In this document: positions 29,501 through 39,000 of the stretch, piece after piece
Layout: every line of letters starts with the position of its first letter
Numbering within the stretch: the first letter of the stretch is position 1
Assembly (NCBI GenBank): GCA_965263105.1
Contig: CBDHGL010000006.1
Coordinates: 1 to 64,000 of the forward strand
Direction of reading: 5' to 3'
Origin: JBCCTX01 sp965263105
Lineage (GTDB): Bacteria > Bacteroidota > Bacteroidia > J057
DNA: 64,000 nt
Translations under genes and position numbers: made by a program
Notes under the pieces: generated by a model
What the model was told of the DNA's origin: nothing
Databases searched by the model: none
Seen by the model: the letters and a program-made list of their open reading frames with translations, nothing else

Positions 29501-32500
29501 GCCATTGTTAAAGTCGTAGGTATAGATCACTTCGTAAGTGCCTTGACCAATACTTGGGTCAAAGTTGCCATTAGAATCGGCAGAGCCTGACCATACCCCT
29601 CCCAGTGGGCTAGCCGTTAAGGCCTGAATACCTGCATCTTCCAAGAAAGGTCCAGCGGGATCAAGCACCACATCGGCGGTGGTATCACAGGGGTCAACGA
29701 CCGGATTAACTACGATATCTATGGTATCTGCTTTGATACAGCCATTGTTAAAGTCGTAGGTATAGATCACTTCGTAAGTTCCTTGACCAATACTTGGGTC
29801 AAAGTTGCCATTAGAATCGGCAGAGCCTGACCATACACCCCCCAGTGGGCTAGCCGTTAAGGCCTGAATTCCTGCATCCTCCAAGAAAGGTCCGGCGGGA
29901 TCAAGCACCACAGCGGCGGTGGTATCACAGGGGTCAACGACCGGATTAACTACGATATCTATGGTATCTGCTTTGATACAGCCATTGTTAAAGTCGTAGG
30001 TGTAGATCACTTCGTAAGTCCCCTGACCAATACTTGGGTCAAAGTTGCCATTGGAATCGGCTGAACCTGACCATACACCGCCCAACGGACTCGCTGAAAG
30101 GGTTTGAACGCCTGCATTTTCTGCAAATGGTCCAGCAGGATCAATAAGAACAGCTCCTGTAGTATCACAGGGATCTCCTAATGGATTCACCGTAATGTAA
30201 GTAGTATCAGCTCCAACACAACCTGCAAATTCTTCATAGGTATAGATAACTTCATAGGTACCAACTCCCTGAGAAGGATCAAAAATTCCCGAGGTGTCAA
30301 CGGCTCCACTCCATACCCCTCCTAAGGGAGTGGCACTCAATTGCTCTGTACTTCCCCCTTCTACAAAGGGTCCAGCAGGACTGATTGATACAAGAGGGAT
30401 ATTACACACCTGATCTATGTTACAGCCCATAACCTCTACTTCAGCAAAGTGTAGGGTATTTTCTGCCGAAAGCTGAATCCGAACATACCTTCCTTCTGCA
30501 TTAACAGGAATTCTGCCAATAGAATCGACCCTGCCAGGGGAAAATATACTCGTAACCCCAGGTTGAATTAGGAGGTTATCCAGTGAGTCATTCATGGGAG
30601 CATCCGAAACCAAAATGTAGAAATCTCTTAACCTTCCCCAACTTCCATTCGAGCGATTGAATATTACCACTGTATCTACCAAGCTATTACCTCCCAAGTC
30701 AACTTCCCACCAAGGTTGAAATTCTCTAGTGGTATGAGTGAGATCTGCACTCCAGGGAGAATTACCTACCCTATTTCCATCCAGTGCAAGATCTCCTACC
30801 CCATTGCCATATTGGCTAGACATACGGGCAGTACGGTTAAGCGAAATATTCGTAGGATTATCACAGACCAAACTAGCTGGTAAAACTTCTATACTCAAAG
30901 TGTCCGATCCTTCACATCCTTCAAAGGCTTCATAAGTATAAATCACTTGGTATGTTCCTATTCCGATAGATGGATTGAACACCCCAGAAGAATCTACAGC
31001 TCCGCTCCATATACCACCAGAAGGAGTAGCACTCAATTGAAAGGGGTCAGCTTCTTCACTAAAGGGTCCTGCTGCCTCTATTTCAACTGTCGGAATATCA
31101 CATACTTGCTCTAGGTTACATCCGATAACTTCCATCTCTGCAAAGTGGAGGGTATTTTCATCAGATAATTGAACCCGAACATACCTACCTACAGCGTTTA
31201 CAAAAATCCGCTCTATCGAATCTGCTTTGTAGGGAAAAAATACACTTTCAACTCCCGGTTGGAGAAGAAGATTATCCAAAGAGTCATTCATCGGTGCATC
31301 AGATACGAGAATATGGAAATTTTGCAACCTCTCCCAGTTTCCATCAGTCCGATTGAAGATAATCAGTGAATCTACCTGACTAGTTGCTCCCAGATCAACC
31401 TCCCACCAAGGTTGTACTTCTCTAGTTGAATGTGCCAGGTCCGGACTCCAAGGAGATGTTCCAGTTCTAATGCCGTCCACACCCAGATCTGCACTTCCGT
31501 TTCCATATTGGCTTGACAAACGGGCAGTCCGGTTCAAGGCAATGTTGCTTGTGGAACTACAGCCATCAAGAGGACAAACATCTATGGATATATCATCGAA
31601 ACGGGCAGTAATATAATCCCTTGCCCCGATTTCAGTTATTTGAAGCCGAAACTGGGTTTGGGAAGAAAATTCTCCCGTAACTAAAATATCTGCAAAAAGG
31701 CGATTGGATGTGTAGGTACTGACTATTTCCAAATCGCCGTTGCCGAATGTCCAGTGGTTGATATCGCTGAAGGTCTGCCCCCCATCTGTAGAAATTTGGA
31801 GTCTTACTCCATCTCTTATACGGCTATGCTCCAGGAAGCGTACTGTAAAGCTAAACCTAAGCTCGGAATAGGCACTTAAGTCCAGAGATTGAGTGGTAGC
31901 ATGCGACTTTTCTCCATCTCCCTGGATTAATATAAAATATTCCCCACTATAGGCCCAGCTACCTCCACTAGAGCGAAAAGAACCCGGAGTAGCAGGACCA
32001 CTAGTTGGTTCAGCCACCCAAACGCCAATACTTTCTTCAAAATCAGTCAAATACAAAGGAACCTTGGGACATTCAGGTTCTTGAACCAGGGTATCACACG
32101 TCCCTTCCTCATAGACTCTCACATTTCTGAAATAGGAAATTGCATCGGATGGAGCGATATCGTGGTCGTTCAGAAAGAATACACGGTCTACAGAGCCTGT
32201 GTAATACTGCCCGATAGGAATTATATAGTGTTGGTATCCTCCGTTGTACCTTGTAGAATCTGTCCATTCTATATCATCCGCAAAGCCCTGAGTACCCAAT
32301 AAGTTAAAGGCATATTCATCTTGCCAATTCTGGGTAGCAGACATACCTATCCCATGGTATTCTCCCATGAGATCACTTTTAAACTCAAACTCTAGAACCG
32401 TATTGGGTGTGATGGTATAGGTAAGCGGTACTGATTTCCAGGAGTTACCCGTAATCTTAATGGCTGATCCATTTTCTACAGATTCAGCTGATCCCTGATC

Positions 32501-32728
32501 TTGTCCAAATCCATGGCTGGAGATGGGGAGCGAGCTAAAATCCAAGGCGGAACAACTTCCCAAAGAATCAATTGATGCTAGGGAGAGATCTCTAACTTTA
32601 GATTTTTCTAATTCCGTTACTTTAGGTGGGACACCTAGACATATAGTAGCTGATCCAGAAAAAATTACAGTCAAAAGAATAACCAATCTCTTTGATAGAG
32701 ATAAAGTGTAATTAGAATTCATAAGCAT
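26575..32728 (-). CDS. Giant T9SS surface protein: five F-type lectin and ten Ig-like domains (frameshifted)
   Basis: About 2050 residues after joining two frames; an extra base at 27163-27165 breaks the gene, and removing it gives QVNLGAVRNIEQVNIFNRSDCC. Order: signal segment (14-32); beta-sandwich domain of unknown name (about 60-210; LDFSSLPISSHGFGQDQGS, ITGNSWKSVPLTY); MAM-like beta domain (225-385); F-type lectin domains near 396, 625, 1335, 1567 and 1800, each with SSxYGxxxAxLxxDGN, H near HTT, and NR...GRL; ten Ig-like repeats between them (PAGPF...LSASPLGGVWSG...YEVIYTY); T9SS tail (EVFPNPSFGQINF). Only lectin domains 4 and 5 keep the vicinal CysCys of fucolectins. It probably binds fucosylated or related glycans at the cell surface, with no enzyme domain recognised. 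It shares modules with the giant protein upstream and has its own promoter. Confidence 0.88.
28735..30175 (-). repeat. 240-bp coding tandem repeat (Ig-like units)
   Basis: Six units in exact 240-bp register (the same segment, GCCATT...AAGTC, recurs at 28781, 29021, 29261, 29501, 29741 and 29981). The last three copies are nearly identical at the DNA level. Each encodes one 80-residue Ig-like domain beginning near DPCDTT and ending VVNPV. This points to recent unit duplication or gene conversion, and repeat number may vary between strains or be mis-assembled. Confidence 0.9.
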
Positions 32729-32938
32729 TTGCAGCTGTGCTGTTTTTATTTAAGTGTGCAGGACAATTATACTTCAGTTTATTTCAAATATGTAAGCTAT
32801 CTGTACAAACAGTCAAAAAAATAGGGCTTTCGGCTCTAATTTGACGACCATTCGAAAAGCTACTGAAATCTTATCTCAATATTTCATCCAGTAAATTCAA
32901 GAAAAAGATGAGAACGATGCGCGCTAATAATGTGCATA

Positions 32939-32968
32939 CAAATTTAATACATTTTATAAACTTTACAA
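32939..32968 (-). promoter_or_regulatory. Promoter of the 2050-aa lectin gene
   Basis: TAAATTTG (32939-32946) with TTG exactly 19 nt upstream (32966-32968, minus strand), a full match to the Bacteroidota consensus. It lies about 210 nt before the start codon, so the transcript would have a long leader. The rest of the 32729-33048 intergenic region shows no gene. Confidence 0.7.
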
Positions 32969-33048
32969 AAAATAATATTTATGATTTATAGCATTATCAG
33001 TATTTACAAGGTATACCTGAATCCTGAATGCCTCTTTCCACTCTTTTT

Positions 33049-36000
33049 TTAGTTTATAATTAGTTGTTTAGCCTCAGTCCAAATAGCTCCCTCAGCCTTG
33101 AGTAGATACACTCCCTTAGCCAGATGGCTGAGGTTTACCTGTTCTGTCCTCTGCCCTCTTGTCTGCCATACTCTTTGCCCTTGGAGGTTGTAGAGGCTGT
33201 ACTCTACCGGCTCTCCTTGAGCCAATTGGTCTATGCTGATCGTGATTCTACCTGAGCTGGGATTGGGGAAAACCCGCAAGTCAAAGTCAATGTTCTCCCC
33301 TGCCTCTGCCTCATTGGCATTGGCCAAGCGGTTGCCCTGGGTGCCAATGGCACAGCCTATCACTTCTACTTCTGCCAAATGGAGTTGGATAGTCCTTGTG
33401 TGCTGGATACGCACATATCTACCCGTGGTTCCTATGGTGATGTTCTCCAATAGTCCTGCCCTCCCTGTGAAGGTGTGGACATAGTTATTCGGATCATTTC
33501 TCAACTCATCTAAGCTAGCTGTGGGATCAAAGGGAGTGTCCGATACCAGGATGTAGAAGTTGTTCAGTCTTCCTGCACAGCAGTCCGTTCGGTTGTAGAT
33601 ATTGACCTGCTCGATGTTGCTCACTGCTCCCAGATCTACCTGCCACCAGGGCTGCTCTTCTACCTCGGTGTGCTGTAGGTCTGCACTCCAGGGAGAGCTT
33701 CCTGTCCGGTTGCCATCTACGGCCAGACTTGCTGTTCCCAGACCATAGGTACTCGATTGCTCTGTGGGCTGGTTCAAGGCCAGGTTCTCTGGACTGGCAC
33801 AGGCGCCTGTGTTCTCATCCTCACATCCTTCTACTGGATGGAAGGTCAACAGCGTATTGGCAAAGGAAGATCCGTTCTTGATCTGGCCGATGGAGTTGTA
33901 ATGCAGGTTGTCGGCTATTAGGTTCTCCGAGTTGGGATTGAAGTCTCCATCGTAGTAAACCGTGTCGAGGTTCACTACATAGGCCTGGGCATCGGCTGTA
34001 GCTACATCCCGCTGGGCATTGCGTACCAGCATTCCCTCCTCTTCTGTGGCATTGGGGTTGTAGACCGAGGCCAGGAAGACCTTCAACTCTTGCCCAAAGT
34101 CACTCCGCAGGGCACTGATCAGTTCAGTCAGGTTGGCTCCATAGATCGAGGCCATGCTTGGATTCATATCTCCTTCTCCCTGATGCCAGAGGAAGCCGGT
34201 GATTCTATAAGGGATGCCTTGAGCATCTAGCTCTGCCAGACGGGCATTGACCGTATTGAGCATCTCGGGATACATCCCGAAGTTGCCACTTACTCCTGTC
34301 AGCGTCGTGTTGGGATCCCAGTGGTTGGCCAGGTTGGTTCCTCCTCTGGCTACTTTGATGATACCAATGTTGTTATACCCTGCTTCGAAAAGCGTACGTC
34401 CAAAGCTGATCTCTGCTCCATGGCCCCTGCGGTTGGTTGCAGGGTCTACTTCGATGGCCTGGAGGCTTTCCCAGCCATTGGAGGTGGCCAAACCGGGGAT
34501 GTTCCAGGCATAGGAGATCTTTTCATCATAAGGACTATCCCCTACCCTCAACACATCCAGGGTATTCTGAGCCCCGGTGGCATTGGACTGACCGGCATAG
34601 ATGAACACATCCATCACTTCAGGTTTCACGACGATCGTGGCTGTATCTCTACTCACACAGCCCTGACCATTGTCATAGGTGTAGATCGCCTCATAGCTGC
34701 CTGGGCAAGTAGTACCCAGCAGGAGGCCTGCTTCTGTTACGTCTCCACTCCAGCTTCCGCCAGCTGGGCTGGCAGTGAGTTGGTAGGAGCCAAAGCCGAT
34801 GGTTTGATCTTCTGCTCCCAGAATCTGGGCAGCTTGCTCGCCAAAGCAGGGATCATTCTCTGAGGCACAGCCTAGGACTTCTACCTCAGCTATGTGGAGG
34901 ATATTGCTCCCTGATAGCTGGATGCGCACATAGCGTGCTTCCTTGATCAGGTTGTAGGTATTCTCAACGCTGGCCGCTCCGGCTACAAAGTAGTCCTCTA
35001 CGGAAGGATCTGCCAGGAGCTCATCCAAACTCGCTGTCGAGGAGAAAGGCTCAGTAGAAGTCAGGATATGGAAGTTCTTCAGTCTGCCTTGGCAGCAGTC
35101 TGTCCGGTTGTGAATCTTCACCTGTTGGATATTGGAGATCGCTCCCAAGTCTACCTGCCACCAGGGCTGGGCCTCGTTGTTGGTATGGGCAAGATCTGCC
35201 GACCAGGGAGAGGTGCCCAGGCTATTGCCATCTACAGCGATGGAAGCATTCCCATTGCCATAGGTACTTGACTGTTCTGCCAGCTTATTCAAGGCCAGGT
35301 TCACTGTCGCATCACAGCCTCCTGGGATGACTTCTACCGTGCTTACAGCAGAGGCACTGCATCCATTGGGATCGGTGTAGGTATAAAGGATTTCATAGCT
35401 TCCGATTCCCTGGCTGGGGTCAAAGATCCCGGTTGAGCTCACGGCTCCACTCCAGCTACCTCCGACTGGGCTAGCTACCAGTTGCTGAGGACCTGCATCG
35501 GCTGCAAAGGGGCCTGCGGGATCGATGCTTACAATTGGATCGATACAGCCTCCATCTTCACGACAGCCCATAATCTCTACTTCTGCCATGTGCAGGATAT
35601 TGCTTCCTGAGAGCTGGACACGGACATAGCGACCACTGATTCCATCCAGGGCGATGCTTTCTACTGCACCGGCTACCCCAGGGAAGTAGACCTGACTTAC
35701 CGAACTGCTAGCCAATAACTCGTCCAGGCTACTAGAAGCACTCATCGGTACATCAGATACCAGGATATAGAAGGCCTTCAGGCGATTGAAGCTATTATCA
35801 CTTCGGTTATAGAGTACTATTTCATTCAATTTGCTTTGCTGCCCCAGGTCGATCTGCCACCAGGGTTGAGCCTCTCGGGTGGTGTGTTGAAGGTCGGCAC
35901 TCCAGGCATTGGAGCCAGTGCTGTTGCCATCTATGGCCAAGCCTGCTACTCCATTGCCATAGGTAGAAGACTGACTGGCTGTCCCATTGGAAGCCAGATT

Positions 36001-39000
36001 GGCGGGGGCATCACACACAGAGCCTGAGGGAAGAACTTCGATCTCCAGGGTATCGGAGCCCGCACAGCCAGCAAACGCTTCATAGCTGTAGATTACCTCA
36101 TAGCTACCTACTCCCACAGAGGGATCAAATACCCCTGAGCCATCCACAGCCCCACTCCAGACACCTCCTGAAGGACTGGCACTCAACTGAACGGGGCTTC
36201 CATCCTCATTGAGTGGAGAAACTGGATCGATCGATACTACGGGAGGTTCACAGAGTTGCTCCAGGTTACAGCCGATCACTTCGACTTCTGCAAAGTGAAG
36301 GATATCATTACCACTCAGCTGAATCCGCACATATCTACCTTCGGCATTAACGGGAATGCGTTGAATAGAATCGGCCTTGTAGGCAAAGTAGACACTGTTA
36401 ACTCCGGATTGAACCAGCAACTCGGCCAGAGAGCCTGACATAGGCGCATCTGAAGTCAGGATATAGAAGTTTTTCAAGCGTCCCTGATTGCCGTTGGTCC
36501 GGTTGTAGATCACCAGAGAATCTACCTGACTCTTAGCTCCCAGATCCACTTCCCACCAGGGTTGGGCCTCATTGGTCGTGTGGACTAAATCCGCACTCCA
36601 GGGAGAACTCCCCACATAGTTGCCATCGGTACCCAAATCCCCAGATCCATTCCCATATTGACTCGATAGACGAGCTGAACGGTTTGAGGCCAGGTTGGAC
36701 TCGCCGGAACAGCCATCTAAAGCACAGACCGAGACGTAGATATCATCCAGATTTAAAAACCCAAATCCCCTCGTTCTACGTCCACTCTGGGTAATACGAA
36801 ACTGCGTTTGGTTGGTAAAAGAAGCTTTTACCCTCACCTTTTTACTATATGGAACTAAGTCCCGAAAGTCAATATCTTTTCTCCATTCTCTTACGGTTGT
36901 AAAGGACGCGCCTCCATCGGTAGAAACTTGGAGACGGAAGTAGTCATCTGCACGCCAGTACTCAAATATTTTGAAATTGAATCCAACCACTACTTCGTCA
37001 TAGGCTTCCAAATCTAGATTTACCGTAGTTGTATTAGAATCGTCATAATCTCCATTAACCGTCAAGGTATTTGATCCACTAGTAGCGGAGGGAGAATTAA
37101 TTTTTACAAAAGATCTCGAACCGGTAATTTGCCAAATACCTGTCCCTTCTTCCATCTCAGCAAGATACAGGGTTCTTTCTTCACAGTTCCTGTTTAAGGT
37201 GAGAGTATTGGTTGTGGCTATAGGGGAAAGGTTTCCTGCAACATCTACCGTAGCGACACTGAATTGATAATCCGCTTCAGTGGGAAGATCATTTTGAATC
37301 AAATAGGTATTGCCATTCAGGATCTTAGCTATAGGCCGGCTCATATCACCGTTTCGAAACACATGGAAACCTGCTATCCCGATTGTATCTGCAGGGGCTT
37401 CCCAGCTTACTTTAATTCCATTGAAACTCATAAGCTCCGCACTCACATTCACGGGAATACCAGGAAGGTCAGTTTCGGAAAGATCAATGGGAGAAAGGTA
37501 TTCTCCAGGAATGACCGATTGACTAGATCCATTGGGCAGTGTCCATCCAATCTTTGTTTGCTCATCTCCTCCTCTATCCCGGACTCGTGCTTCAATGTAG
37601 TATGATTTGCCCTGTTGCAGGCTCACAAAAGAGGAAGTACGTGTAAGGGAGGCTCTGTTTGAAAGTAAATGACTTCCATGTTCTGCATAGACAATTACTT
37701 GCCTGCGGAAAGGATTGGCATCTGTACTAAGCCATAACTCAACGATATTATCGGTTTGAATGGTAAAGCGGTAGTCTCCTGTCATAGGAGCACAAAGATA
37801 GCCTCGGGCTCGAACACCGTATTTGGTGCTACCATAGTCTGGCATTAAGAACTCCGTATACAGCTCAGATATATCTGGAGAAGTAGTATCAGGAATGGCC
37901 GTTAAGTCTCTATAGTCTTTAGGTACTTCATTCCATCTTTCTACCAAGAGTTCTCCTGTAGCTGTACAAGACGAAGGATCTGGATCTTCAGGCGGAGTCC
38001 ATCCTACTGGGTAAAGATATTCAGCCGGTATCACCTGTTTAGCTACCCCTGTGGCGGACCAACGCAGTTGAGCCACAGCCCCTCCCCCATTTTCATAAAA
38101 CTCCATTCTGATGGGAACTCGCTCTCCGGCTGCCATAGAAATGGTACCCGTATTCTCTGTAGGACCGTGGTCCGTCCAGTTTTGAACGACTAACTGATTA
38201 TTGACCCAGAGGCGAACGCCATCATCACTCATCGTGTAGAAGGTGTAGGTTCCTGAGGTAGGCGCCTTAATCTCTCCTTCCCAACGAACAGAAAAAGTAT
38301 TTGCCCCTACGCTAGCATCCGGAGAACCACCTCCCCAATTGAAGTTAATGGTAGGATCAACGCGCTGTAGGGCCTCATTGGTGAAGTCGATGTTGTCATA
38401 GTAGGTAGCAAGTAGACCCGAACCCTCCACATCTAAAGGAGTAGATAGTTCCGCTAATTCCGATTCGCCTAAGGCATAACCATACAAGCGAATGTCATCC
38501 ATGCTACTGATAGCCGGAGCATACCATGGTGTATCGCCAAAATATAGGTTTCCATTATTGGAAATACTTGTGCCTGCAAGCCTAACCTCACTATCCACTT
38601 CCCCATTGATATAAAGTTTCAATGATTGGCCTTCTTTGACATAGGCGATATGGGTCCATTCATTGAGGGGTATGGCACCTTGGCTATCTCCCCCTTCATT
38701 TGGGTTAGCAGAAGTAGAAATGCGGAAATGAATTCTGTTATCAGAAGGCCTCATCCACATGGCAAAGGTACGCTGATAGTTTTCCTCGCCTTTGTGCATG
38801 ATAGAGCGCCAGGCTCCCGTACTTCCCTGGGTAAGATTCATCCAGAAGGCAATGGAAAAGTCCTGTCCATTATTCCCTACCTGAAGCTGAGGCTTGGGAG
38901 TAACCAAGACATGTTCTCCGTTATTTGCAATAGATAAAACTTTTCCTCTTCCGGCATCATTAATTAGGCTAGCTCCGCCTTGGAACGTGCCATCCGCATC

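Noticed and set aside
28735..30175. Regular repeats could suggest a CRISPR array
   Set aside because: The period is 240 bp, there are no short repeat/spacer units, and every copy is in frame within a lectin gene.
34247..34863. Long plus-strand open frames opposite the giant lectin genes
   Set aside because: They are antisense shadows of a well-supported coding strand with clear domains, and they show no protein-like motifs.
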